Positions 35,296 through 43,458 of a stretch of DNA of 64,000 bases are shown piece by piece. The stretch covers positions 1 to 64,000 of the forward strand of contig JAGDZJ010000002.1 of NCBI GenBank assembly GCA_049115955.1. Direction: 5' to 3'. Under the pieces are notes generated by a model. The model was not told the DNA's origin, did not search any database, and saw only the letters and a list, made by a program, of their open reading frames with translations. Made by a program: the position numbers and the translations under genes. Position 1 is the stretch's first letter. Every line of letters starts with the position of its first letter. This stretch comes from Salinispirillum sp049115955 (GTDB lineage: Bacteria; Pseudomonadota; Gammaproteobacteria; Pseudomonadales; Natronospirillaceae).

Positions 35296-35314
35296 CTATA
35301 GATTCTATCTATAG
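35296..35314. promoter_or_regulatory. Perfect inverted repeat in the LysR/alpha-glucosidase promoter region
   Basis: CTATAGAT-TCT-ATCTATAG: two perfect 8-bp half-sites separated by three bases, eight bases upstream of the LysR gene. It fits the dyad form of LysR-type binding sites and could serve autoregulation and the divergent operon. Confidence 0.6.
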
Positions 35315-35386
35315 TGTGCACAATAAAATGCATTATTTTTTGTGTTTGGGGTGCTGTAGGCTTCACGACATCGGGCAAGACCCACA

Positions 35387-35500
35387 GATCAGAGGCATGG
35401 GTAAGCCTTTTGGGGGACGCCGTGAATACATCCATGTAGGCTCGGAAGCGCCCGTCCGGGGCGCTTACGCCCACCAAAACACTTACCCATGCCCCTGATC
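35387..35500. repeat. Palindromic repeat element C
   Basis: A 114-bp inverted repeat: 19-bp outer arms (35387-35405 and 35482-35500) match at 18 positions and the pairing goes on through TTTTGG. A second small hairpin AAGCGCCC-GTCC-GGGGCGCTT lies inside (35445-35465). The core differs from elements A and B. It stands between LysR and the first alpha-glucosidase, 40 bp before the latter. Confidence 0.7.
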
Positions 35501-35540
35501 GATGCCCAGAACACACGTCTAACTGAATTAGGAATATGAG

Positions 35541-37187
35541 ATGACCCAGCCTTGGTGGAAAGACGCCGTGGTGTACCAGATTTACCCACGCAGCTTTAAA
35601 GACAGCAATGGCGATGGCATGGGCGATATTCCCGGCATCATCAGCAAGCTCGACTACTTAGCCACGCTGGGGATCAACGTTATCTGGTTGTCTCCGGTGT
35701 TCGCGTCGCCCATGGACGACAACGGCTACGACATTTCAGACTATCAGGAAATCGCCGCAGAATTCGGCACGCTGGCCGATATGGACCGTCTGATCGCCGA
35801 AGCCGACGCACGCGGCATCAAGATCATCATGGACCTGGTCATTAACCACAGCTCCGACGAGCACCCGTGGTTTGTGGCCGCCAAGTCCGCCAAAGACAAC
35901 CCCTACCGCGACTACTATATCTGGCGGCAGCCAAAAGCCGATGGTTCGCCACCGAGCGACATGCACTCCTATTTTGGTGGCTCTATGTGGGAGTTCGACG
36001 AAGCGTCCGGCGAATACTACTTCCACCAATTCAGCAAAAAACAGCCCGACCTGAATTGGGACAACCCCGCCGTACAAACCGCCGTACACGACATGATGAA
36101 CTGGTGGCTCGACCGGGGCGTGGCGGGCTTCCGCATGGACGTGATTGATCTCGTTGGTAAAGACGTGGACGCGTGCATCATGGCCAACGGCCCGCGCTTG
36201 CATGAACTGATTCAAGCCATGAATAAAGCCACCTTCGGCCCGCGCGATGCGCTCACCGTCGGCGAAGCGTGGAGCGCCACACCGGAAATAGCCAAGCTCT
36301 ATTCGCACCCCGAGCGCCAAGAGCTGTCGATGGTGTTTCAGTTCGAACACATCACGCTGTCGTTCGATCCCGTACACGGCAAATGGAAACCGCGGCCCTT
36401 CAACTTGGTTGAACTGAAAGCCGTGTTCAACAAATGGCAAACCGAGCTGGCCGGGCAAGGCTGGAACTCGCTGTTCTGGAACAACCACGACCTGCCACGC
36501 GTGGTGTCCAAGTACGGTAACGACGGCGAGTACCGCGTGCGCTCCGCCAAATGCTTGGCCACGGCGCTGCACTTGATGCAGGGCACGCCGTACATCTATC
36601 AGGGCGAAGAACTGGGCATGACCAACGTGCAGTTCCCGCGTATTGAAGACTACCAAGACATCGAGACGCGCAACCTGTACACCGAGCGCTTGGCCGCCGG
36701 ACACAGCGAAGCCGAAATGATGGCAGCTATTTACGCCAACAGCCGCGACAACGCGCGCACCCCGATGCAGTGGGACGACTCCGCGTACGGCGGCTTCAGT
36801 ACGGCACAGCCTTGGCTGGGTGTGAACCCGAATTACCCCGAGATCAATGCGGCGCAGAATGTCGCCGACGAAGGGTCGATCTTCCATCACTACCGCCACT
36901 TGATCGCTCTGCGCAAAGCGCATACGGTCATTATTGATGGCCAGTTTGAATTGCTTTTGCCAGAGCACGAACAGATCTTCGCGTACCTGCGTCAGCTCGA
37001 CGGCAAAACGCTATTGGTGGTAAGCAATTTCTCCAATGAAGCAGCGCACGCCGAGTTGCCTGAGGCCCTGTGTCAGCGTTCCGGCACCTGTTTAATCCAC
37101 AATCATCAAGCCCACACAGGCACTAGCGAGCAGTTGTCGTTAGCACCGTGGGAAAGTTTTGTTTTATCGCTTGAGGAGTTAGTTTGA
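35541..37187 (+). CDS. Cytoplasmic alpha-glucosidase (GH13)
   Basis: A 548-residue enzyme without signal peptide. GH13 regions: DLVINHSSDEHPW, GFRMDVIDLVGKD with the nucleophile Asp (about 200), TVGEAW with the acid/base Glu (about 255), and FWNNHDLPRVVS with the third acid (about 325). It resembles oligo-1,6-glucosidase/maltase enzymes that release glucose from short alpha-glucans. An AGGA site lies seven bases before the ATG. Its stop overlaps the ATG of the second alpha-glucosidase by one base, so the pair is coupled. Probably governed by the divergent LysR regulator. Confidence 0.9.
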   Translation: MTQPWWKDAVVYQIYPRSFKDSNGDGMGDIPGIISKLDYLATLGINVIWLSPVFASPMDDNGYDISDYQEIAAEFGTLADMDRLIAEADARGIKIIMDLVINHSSDEHPWFVAAKSAKDNPYRDYYIWRQPKADGSPPSDMHSYFGGSMWEFDEASGEYYFHQFSKKQPDLNWDNPAVQTAVHDMMNWWLDRGVAGFRMDVIDLVGKDVDACIMANGPRLHELIQAMNKATFGPRDALTVGEAWSATPEIAKLYSHPERQELSMVFQFEHITLSFDPVHGKWKPRPFNLVELKAVFNKWQTELAGQGWNSLFWNNHDLPRVVSKYGNDGEYRVRSAKCLATALHLMQGTPYIYQGEELGMTNVQFPRIEDYQDIETRNLYTERLAAGHSEAEMMAAIYANSRDNARTPMQWDDSAYGGFSTAQPWLGVNPNYPEINAAQNVADEGSIFHHYRHLIALRKAHTVIIDGQFELLLPEHEQIFAYLRQLDGKTLLVVSNFSNEAAHAELPEALCQRSGTCLIHNHQAHTGTSEQLSLAPWESFVLSLEELV

Positions 37188-38872
37188 TGTCAGCTCAACA
37201 CACCCCCACAGATACCCAAAGCCCAAGCCGCGCGTGGTGGAAAGAAGCCGTGGTGTACCAGATTTACCCGCGCAGCTTTATGGACAGCAATGGCGACGGC
37301 ATTGGTGACCTCAAGGGCATCACCAGCAAGTTGGACTACTTGCATGACCTAGGCGTTAACGTCCTGTGGCTGTGCCCGATTTTCCCGTCACCGAACGACG
37401 ACAACGGCTACGACATCAGCGACTACCAAGGCATCATGGCCGAGTTCGGCACCATGGCGGATTTCGACGAACTGTTAGCGCAGGCGCACGCGCGCGGCAT
37501 CAAAATCCTGCTTGATTTGGTGATCAACCACAGCAGCGACGAACACGCGTGGTTTCAGGAATCGCGCAGCTCGAAAGACAACCCGAAACGGGATTGGTAC
37601 ATCTGGCGGCCGGGCAAAAACGGCGGCCCACCAAACAACTGGGAAAGCATTTTCACCGAACCGGCGTGGGAATATGACCCGCAAACCGACGAGTATTTCC
37701 TGCACGTGTTCTCGCGCAAACAGCCCGACCTGAACTGGGACAACCTCGACATGCGTGCCGCCGTGTACGACATGATTCGTTGGTGGTTGGATAAAGGCGT
37801 GGACGGTTTCCGCATTGACGCCATTACCCACATCAAAAAAACGCCCGGCATGCCTGACCTGCCAAACCCCGATGGGTTGATCGCCGTGCCATCGCACGAC
37901 CACCACCGCAATATCGAGGGTATTCAGGAATACATTACCGACCTGTGCGACAACACCTTTGCGCACTACGACATCATGACCGTGGGTGAAGCGAACGGCG
38001 TTACCGTCGATGAAGCGCCGCTGTGGGTGGGCGAAGATCAGAAGAAATTCAACATGTTGTTTCAGTTCGAGCAATTGAAACTCTGGGGCTCTGACATAGA
38101 CGCTGGCCTGAACTTGCCAGAACTGAAAAGCACCCTGACGCGCTGGCAGAAAGGCCTGGAAGGCAAGGGCTGGAACGCGCTGTTTGTGGAAAACCACGAC
38201 ATTGCCCGCATCGTGTCGACTTGGGGCGACGACCAGAACTACCGCCGCGAAAGCAGCACCGCAATCGCCACCCTGTACTTCTTGATGCAGGGCACGCCGT
38301 TCATCTACCAAGGCCAAGAACTGGGGATGACCAACTACCCATTCCAGCAGTTGGACGAATTCAATGACGTGGCAGTGAAGAACCTAACGGCTAAACAGCG
38401 CGCACATGGCTGGACCGACCTCGACATTCTGCACAGCATCAAAGACAGCGCGCGTGATAATTCGCGCACGCCGATGCATTGGGACGACAGCGCGCATGGC
38501 GGTTTTACCACCGGCACCCCTTGGCTGGCGGTGAACCCGAATCACACCACCATCAATGCCGCACAGCAAACCAATGACCCGCAGTCGGTATTGAGCTACT
38601 ACAAGCAGATGATTCAACTGCGCAAAGAACACGACGTGCTGATTTATGGCACCTACGACTTGATTCTGGACGACCACCCGCAGGTGTACGCTTACACGCG
38701 CACGCTAAACGGCAATACGGTTTGGGTGTTGTGCAACCTGAGCGGTGAGTCTGCCGATTTGATTGATGCAGACAATCTAGATTGGGCGAGTCGTTCACTG
38801 GTGTTGGGTAACTATCATACAGGCGGACAGCAAGGCGTTTTGCGCCCATGGGAAGCACGCGTGCTGGCCTAG
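37187..38872 (+). CDS. Second cytoplasmic alpha-glucosidase (GH13)
   Basis: A 561-residue paralogue of the gene before it. GH13 regions: DLVINHSSDEHAW, GFRIDAITHIKK (nucleophile Asp), MTVGEANG (acid/base Glu) and FVENHDIARIVS. Loop differences suggest a different chain length or linkage preference. It begins in TGATG with the preceding stop; a strong GAGGAG site lies inside the end of that gene. A terminator follows. No transporter or phosphotransferase gene is next to these two enzymes. Confidence 0.9.
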   Translation: MSAQHTPTDTQSPSRAWWKEAVVYQIYPRSFMDSNGDGIGDLKGITSKLDYLHDLGVNVLWLCPIFPSPNDDNGYDISDYQGIMAEFGTMADFDELLAQAHARGIKILLDLVINHSSDEHAWFQESRSSKDNPKRDWYIWRPGKNGGPPNNWESIFTEPAWEYDPQTDEYFLHVFSRKQPDLNWDNLDMRAAVYDMIRWWLDKGVDGFRIDAITHIKKTPGMPDLPNPDGLIAVPSHDHHRNIEGIQEYITDLCDNTFAHYDIMTVGEANGVTVDEAPLWVGEDQKKFNMLFQFEQLKLWGSDIDAGLNLPELKSTLTRWQKGLEGKGWNALFVENHDIARIVSTWGDDQNYRRESSTAIATLYFLMQGTPFIYQGQELGMTNYPFQQLDEFNDVAVKNLTAKQRAHGWTDLDILHSIKDSARDNSRTPMHWDDSAHGGFTTGTPWLAVNPNHTTINAAQQTNDPQSVLSYYKQMIQLRKEHDVLIYGTYDLILDDHPQVYAYTRTLNGNTVWVLCNLSGESADLIDADNLDWASRSLVLGNYHTGGQQGVLRPWEARVLA

Positions 38873-38891
38873 CACTTTTGTGGCAGAATCA

Positions 38892-38916
38892 GGCTCTAAC
38901 TCGTTAGAGCCTTTTT
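38892..38916 (+). terminator. Rho-independent terminator after the alpha-glucosidase operon
   Basis: A nine-base-pair stem GGCTCTAAC/GTTAGAGCC with loop TC is followed by five T residues at 38912-38916. The T run ends one base before the ATG of modA. Confidence 0.85.
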
Positions 38917-38917
38917 C

Positions 38918-39703
38918 ATGCCGTTACTGCGTCTGTTAAAACGTCTACCCCAACACTTAAACCCTGTGCTGTTCGCGCTGACGGTCTTGGTGTTTGCTTT
39001 ATCATCGCACGCCAGTGCCTCGGTGCGCATCGCAGCCGCTTCCGACCTGCGTTATGCCCTAGACGACATCATTGCGCTGTATCGTGCCGCACACCCCAAC
39101 GCCAACATTGAGGTGGTGTACGGCTCGTCCGGCCGCATGTCCACGCAGATCCTCAACGGAGCGCCCTACGATATCTTTTTCTCCGCCGACATTGCCTTTC
39201 CCAAGCGCCTGCACGCCGCTGGCATGACAGCCAGCGAACCCGCGGTCTATGCACTGGGTCAAATCGTCCTGTGGAGCAATATGCTGGATGCCGCCAGCCT
39301 GACCTTAGAAGACCTATCGTCTGATAGCATTCGGCGCATCGCCATCGCCCAACCCGCGCATGCACCCTACGGTTTGCGTGCGCAAGAAGCCTTGCAAGCC
39401 ACCGGTGTATGGGAAGCCGTGCAAAGCAAGCTGGTGTTTGGCGAAAACATTGCGCACGCGGCGCAGATGACCGAATCTGGGGCTGCTCAAGTGGGTATTA
39501 TTGCGTTGTCGTTGGCCAAGTTTCCGACGCTTGCTGAGCACGGATACCATTTGATTGATGAGGCGCTGCATAATCCCCTGACGCAAGGCTATGTGGTGAC
39601 GCGGCGCGGTGGCAGCAAGCCAGAAGCACTGGCGTTTGCCGATTTTATGACAACCGATGCCGCCCACGGGATCATGATGGAATACGGATTTGTAATGCCA
39701 TAG
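38918..39703 (+). CDS. modA: Molybdate ABC transporter substrate-binding protein
   Basis: A 261-residue periplasmic protein. After a signal peptide (1-35) it begins VRIAAASDLRYALDDI, with the ligand loops GSSGRMSTQI and APYDIFFSADIAFP, and a late tyrosine (about 195-245 region). It captures molybdate for ModBC. The ATG at 38918 abuts the T run of the terminator and lacks a clear ribosome site; another start such as an in-frame GTG near 38966 cannot be excluded, but it shortens the signal peptide. First gene of modABC. Confidence 0.9.
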   Translation: MPLLRLLKRLPQHLNPVLFALTVLVFALSSHASASVRIAAASDLRYALDDIIALYRAAHPNANIEVVYGSSGRMSTQILNGAPYDIFFSADIAFPKRLHAAGMTASEPAVYALGQIVLWSNMLDAASLTLEDLSSDSIRRIAIAQPAHAPYGLRAQEALQATGVWEAVQSKLVFGENIAHAAQMTESGAAQVGIIALSLAKFPTLAEHGYHLIDEALHNPLTQGYVVTRRGGSKPEALAFADFMTTDAAHGIMMEYGFVMP

Positions 39704-39781
39704 GGCGGAAGAGCGCAGAGTTATCCGCCGCACCAATATTCGGCCAGAGGGCTGGCCTCCTACACAACCCAGGACAACGCT

Positions 39782-40468
39782 ATGCTCACGCTCGGACCCG
39801 CAGAGTGGCAAGCCTTTCAGGTCACCTTTAAGCTCTGCTTTTACACCACTCTGATCTTGCTGATCATCGCCACACCGCTGGCGTGGTGGTTGGCGCAAGG
39901 GCGGTCGCTGGCACGTACCGTGGTGCAAGCCATTGTCGCCTTGCCTTTAGTATTGCCCCCAACGGTACTGGGGTTCTATTTACTGATCGTGCTTGGCCCG
40001 CGTGGCTTTATTGGCAGCACCTTAGAAAGCCTTGGGCTGCACCATCTGGCCTTCACCTTTGAGGGCATTCTTATCGCCTCGGTTATTTATTCCATGCCCT
40101 TTGCTGTGCAACCACTCACTCAGGCTTTTAACAATTTAGGGCGTCGCCCCGTGGAAGTCGCCAGCAGCTTGGGCGCGGGTGCGGTTGACCGCTTTTTTAG
40201 TGTGATCTTTCCTCTGACGCGCGGCGGCTTTATCGTTGCCGCCACCCTAACCTTCGCCCACACACTGGGGGAATTCGGCGTAATTCTGATGCTTGGCGGC
40301 AGCATTCCCGGTGAAACCAAGGTGTTGTCGGTGCTCATTTACGATCACACCGAAGGCATGAACTACGCCGCCGCGCACAGCCTGTCGCTGATGCTGTTGC
40401 TGTTTGCCTTCATCACCCTCTTTGTGGTGTACAGCATCAACCGCCGCTTTGAAGTGGTGAAGCTATGA
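39782..40468 (+). CDS. modB: Molybdate ABC transporter permease
   Basis: A 228-residue inner-membrane subunit with five to six helices. The start has AGGA seven bases upstream. Coupling loop RRPVEVASSLGAGAVDRFFSV and PLVLPPTVLGFYLLI are typical of ModB. Its last four bases overlap modC (ATGA), which indicates coupling. Forms the pore with a second copy of itself. Confidence 0.94.
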   Translation: MLTLGPAEWQAFQVTFKLCFYTTLILLIIATPLAWWLAQGRSLARTVVQAIVALPLVLPPTVLGFYLLIVLGPRGFIGSTLESLGLHHLAFTFEGILIASVIYSMPFAVQPLTQAFNNLGRRPVEVASSLGAGAVDRFFSVIFPLTRGGFIVAATLTFAHTLGEFGVILMLGGSIPGETKVLSVLIYDHTEGMNYAAAHSLSLMLLLFAFITLFVVYSINRRFEVVKL

Positions 40469-41568
40469 CGAGTGAAGCTATGACAAGCCAAGCGATGACC
40501 CTGCGCATCAAAGCTCATTTGCGCTACGGTGACGAATTCGAGCTGCACGTCGACGACGAACTACCCCTACAAGGCGTTACGGCTTTGTTTGGTCGTTCCG
40601 GTTGTGGCAAAACCACGCTGTTGCGCATCATCGCCGGACTGGAGCGCGTGTCCGGTGCGGCGGTGCGTTTTGGTGACCGACCCTGGCAACAAGAACACGC
40701 CTTTGTACCCTTGCACAAGCGACGCATCGGCCTCGTCTTCCAAGAACACAGCCTACTGCCGCATCTGACCGTGCGCGACAATCTGCTGTATGGCTACCGC
40801 CGCACCCCTGAGCATCTGCGCCGCTTGCAGCCACCCGAAGTGATCACCATGTTGGATATTGATGACCTACTCGACCGCCGTATTGACCAATTATCCGGTG
40901 GCCAGCGGCAACGCGTTTCACTCGGCCGGGCTCTGTTGATTAGCCCGCAACTGCTGCTGTTGGATGAACCCTTAGCAGCGCTGGACACGCAAACCAAGCG
41001 CGAGATCATGCCGTTTCTATCACGCATGGCCGAGGAATCTGGCGTGCCCATCGTCATGGTCAGCCATGCACCGGACGAAGTTGAACGATTGGCCGACCGC
41101 ATTGCCTTTATGCAGCAGGGCCGGATTCAGCGCATTGAAACGTTGCAACAGGCGTTGGCTCGGCCGGACTCACCGTTGTTCGACGATACCGGCGCGGTGT
41201 CGGTGTTAGAAGGCACGTTAGGAGAAGCGGGTATTGATGGCGTAAGCCCTTTTGGTCCTGACGACGCGCGGCTGTGGGTACCTAATGCCACCCATCTTTC
41301 TCGCCAGCGCACCACGCGACTGCGCGTACTGGCGCGCGATGTCAGTTTGTCGCTCGACTTTCCACGCCGCATCAGCATTCAGAACCACTTACCCGTGGTC
41401 ATCGAACGGATTGACACAATGCACAACAACCGCGTCGTTATTGCCTGCCGCACCGCCGACCAACAACTGTTGCTAGCAGAAGTCACTCCTCGGGCGGTCA
41501 GCCAACTGGCGTTAGCCGTGGGGCAACCGGTCTATGCGCTGATCAAGTCGGTGGCCTTGTTGGAATAA
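40465..41568 (+). CDS. modC: Molybdate ABC transporter ATPase
   Basis: A 367-residue nucleotide-binding subunit: Walker A GRSGCGKTTLL, signature LSGGQRQRVSLGRALL, Walker B LLLLDEPLAALD, H-loop VSHAPDE, and a C-terminal Mop/TOBE domain (about 285-365) that binds molybdate. The first codons contain a tandem duplication GTGAAGCTATGAC, giving three in-frame ATGs (40465, 40480, 40495); the true start could be any of these. It supplies molybdenum for enzymes such as xanthine dehydrogenase. No ModE gene is visible. Confidence 0.94.
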   Translation: MTSEAMTSQAMTLRIKAHLRYGDEFELHVDDELPLQGVTALFGRSGCGKTTLLRIIAGLERVSGAAVRFGDRPWQQEHAFVPLHKRRIGLVFQEHSLLPHLTVRDNLLYGYRRTPEHLRRLQPPEVITMLDIDDLLDRRIDQLSGGQRQRVSLGRALLISPQLLLLDEPLAALDTQTKREIMPFLSRMAEESGVPIVMVSHAPDEVERLADRIAFMQQGRIQRIETLQQALARPDSPLFDDTGAVSVLEGTLGEAGIDGVSPFGPDDARLWVPNATHLSRQRTTRLRVLARDVSLSLDFPRRISIQNHLPVVIERIDTMHNNRVVIACRTADQQLLLAEVTPRAVSQLALAVGQPVYALIKSVALLE

Positions 41569-41620
41569 GGCGAGCACTGAGTAGTACGTGTCGTTTTGGA
41601 ACTAGAAGATACTATCGATA

Positions 41621-41643
41621 AGCCGAGTGCTGTGCACTCGGCT
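41621..41643. terminator. Hairpin between convergent modC and the peroxiredoxin gene
   Basis: AGCCGAGTGC-TGT-GCACTCGGCT is a perfect 10-bp stem. No T run follows on either strand, so it may be a stable stop or barrier structure but is not a classical intrinsic terminator. Confidence 0.5.
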
Positions 41644-41653
41644 AAGCCTATTA

Positions 41654-42280
41654 TTAGACTTTGGTTAAGCGTAAATAAGAGCGAACTTCGTTCCAACCTT
41701 GCGGGAAGATGTCTTTCGCTTCTTCATTGCTTATCGATGGTGGAATGATTACGTCGTCTCCAGGGCGCCAGTCAGCAGGCGTCGCTATTCGTTTGGCATC
41801 TCCCAGTTGCAACGCATCAATAACGCGCAAAATCTCGTCAAAATTACGGCCTACCGACATTGGATAAGTCATGGTCAGGCGAATTTTCTTATTTGAGTCA
41901 ATAATGAAAACACTGCGCACGGCGGCCGTCTCACTTTCACCGGGGTGGATCATATCGTACAGCTCAGCGATACTTCGATCAGCATCAGCCACAATAGGGA
42001 AGTCCAGCGTGGTGTTCTGTGTATCATTCACATCAGAAATCCATTTATTGTGCTCTTCGACGGTATCCGTCGACAAACCCAAAGGCTTAACATTGCGCGC
42101 TGTAAATTGCTCAGCGAGCTGCGCAGTCCGGCCCATCTCTGTTGTACATACTGGCGTAAAGTCAGCTGGGTGACTGAAGAAGAACGCCCAAGAATTTCCT
42201 AGCCAGTCATGGAAATTAATTCCTCCTTTGGTCGTTGCAATGGTGAAGTTGGGTGCGGTATCACCTAAACGTAATGACAT
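41654..42280 (-). CDS. 1-Cys peroxiredoxin (Prx6 type)
   Basis: A 208-residue thiol peroxidase that reduces hydrogen peroxide and organic peroxides. The catalytic cysteine is in HPADFTPVCTTEMG (about residue 45), with RSVFIID and the long C-terminal Prx6 extension; there is no second, resolving cysteine in the usual AhpC position. AGGA lies before the ATG. The 150-bp region upstream is very AT-rich and contains a small dyad ATATTAATAT, but no clear OxyR site. Confidence 0.92.
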   Translation of the reverse strand: MSLRLGDTAPNFTIATTKGGINFHDWLGNSWAFFFSHPADFTPVCTTEMGRTAQLAEQFTARNVKPLGLSTDTVEEHNKWISDVNDTQNTTLDFPIVADADRSIAELYDMIHPGESETAAVRSVFIIDSNKKIRLTMTYPMSVGRNFDEILRVIDALQLGDAKRIATPADWRPGDDVIIPPSISNEEAKDIFPQGWNEVRSYLRLTKV

Positions 42281-42434
42281 AGTACTTTCCTCTCATCTTC
42301 TGATGGTGCTGCACTGCAGCGATGGACACACTATATTAGAATTTTTATTATTAGATTATATTAATATATCTATTCGTTCAGTAGTGAAAGGCTATTGCTA
42401 TTGAGAAATTCATAGTTAGTTTTGAATGCAGGGC

Positions 42435-42848
42435 TTACCGAAAGTACTCGCCCGCACGCTCGGGCTGGTACAGCACCTCTTCAATACGCACATTGAGAAC
42501 CTTACCGCCAGACTTTGGCCATTCAATCTGGTCGCCTTGCGACAAGCCCAATAAAGCACTGCCTATGGGTGCCAGTATGGAAATCTTGTCACCGTTCGAG
42601 TCCATATCTTTGGGATAAACCAAGGTCCGGCTAAATTCCTCGTTCGAGGACTCAACACGGAAACGTACTGTTGAGTTCATGGACACCACCGTTGGCGGCA
42701 CGTCTTGAGGTGCAACAAAGGATGCTCGATCCAGCTCTGCTTCAAGTTCATCCTTACCCGGAAACGCGTTGTCGGGTAAGGACTCCAGCAGGGCATAAAG
42801 CCGATCTGCGTCCAGCGTTGATACGATAACTTGCGGTCTAGCGCTCAT
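42435..42848 (-). CDS. rnk: Nucleoside diphosphate kinase regulator Rnk / GreA-GreB C-terminal domain protein
   Basis: 137 residues: an N-terminal short coiled coil (STLDADRLYALLESLP) and a GreA/GreB FKBP-like domain with STVRFRVESSNEE, ISILAPIGSALLGLSQGDQIEWP. Rnk lacks the long cleavage-inducing hairpin of Gre factors, binds RNA polymerase and antagonises them. GGAG lies five bases before ATG. It is a single gene upstream-side of a peroxiredoxin. Confidence 0.88.
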   Translation of the reverse strand: MSARPQVIVSTLDADRLYALLESLPDNAFPGKDELEAELDRASFVAPQDVPPTVVSMNSTVRFRVESSNEEFSRTLVYPKDMDSNGDKISILAPIGSALLGLSQGDQIEWPKSGGKVLNVRIEEVLYQPERAGEYFR

Positions 42849-42925
42849 ATGGGCTCCCCCTTACTGTATTGATGCAAAACCATCACGCCTGGCAGGCGAA
42901 TGTCGACCCGCCCACCTTTGGGCAT

Positions 42926-42951
42926 AAAAAAAGGCCTCTTCTGCAGAGGCC
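42926..42951 (-). terminator. Orphan Rho-independent terminator
   Basis: GGCCTCT-TCTGC-AGAGGCC (42933-42951) has seven A residues at 42926-42932, a U tract on the minus strand. No coding gene runs into it from the right, so it would end a transcript from the 43.0-43.25 kb region, or insulate rnk. Confidence 0.8.
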
Positions 42952-43245
42952 TTAGTAAGATCATATACCGACAAAAATAAAGCGCAAGGTATGTCGCTGC
43001 TATCGCAGGTTTCAGGCTCTAGCAACGCCCGTGCATAACCCTCCCTACCACTCTTTTACCGTCGGCAGCAAAACGCCGTCAGTTTCTGCAAGGCGGTTTG
43101 AATTTCCGCAAGCCGATAACCACGATTTTGCTGCTCCGCAACTCGATAAACAAACGAAATCGCGTGTTAGACAGAGAGTAACTATAGGAAACCTTGATGA
43201 CCATCACGCTGCAGTAGCAGTCACTGGCGCAACATAGCCCAACAT
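42926..43245 (-). ncRNA. Candidate small RNA ending at the orphan terminator
   Basis: About 320 bases on the minus strand have no convincing protein gene. An extended -10 (TGG-TATCAT, 43252-43260 in reverse) lies at the upstream end and a strong terminator at the other. The -35 is poor. No known RNA family is recognised. One short frame in this stretch encodes AEQQNRGYRLAEIQTALQKL, so a gene relic is an alternative. The rest of 43250-43458 contains nothing I can name. Confidence 0.35.
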
Positions 43246-43458
43246 GCGCACATGATACCAGAAAAATACGCAACTATATGGTCAAACAAGGCTTGATTGC
43301 TTCACTTTGCAGACCTAGTTCATGGAAAACGTTCCGTAGATCAATACTAAGTTCTCAGCATGTAGACATCTTCGTAATAATTCCGTATATGTACCAACCG
43401 CTCGATTCCGAATATTTTCGAACACAACAAACACAATAACGAACAACAGGTGCATAAC

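Noticed and set aside
35289..35516. An N-terminal extension of the LysR gene by 76 codons
   Set aside because: It would read through the perfect operator dyad and the palindromic repeat, and the family length of about 300 residues is met from 35288.
35736..36968. A 410-codon open frame on the minus strand opposite the first alpha-glucosidase, and a 280-codon one at 37475-38317
   Set aside because: Both are opposite well-conserved GH13 genes and arise from their codon bias; the products have no domain-like sequence.
42281..42434. An OxyR site before the peroxiredoxin gene
   Set aside because: The AT-rich stretch matches only parts of the ATAG-N7-CTAT spacing pattern and could be chance.
42960..43160. 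A MerR-family gene remnant in the 43-kb gap
   Set aside because: Only one short stretch (GYRLAEIQ) resembles the family and no helix-turn-helix part is found.
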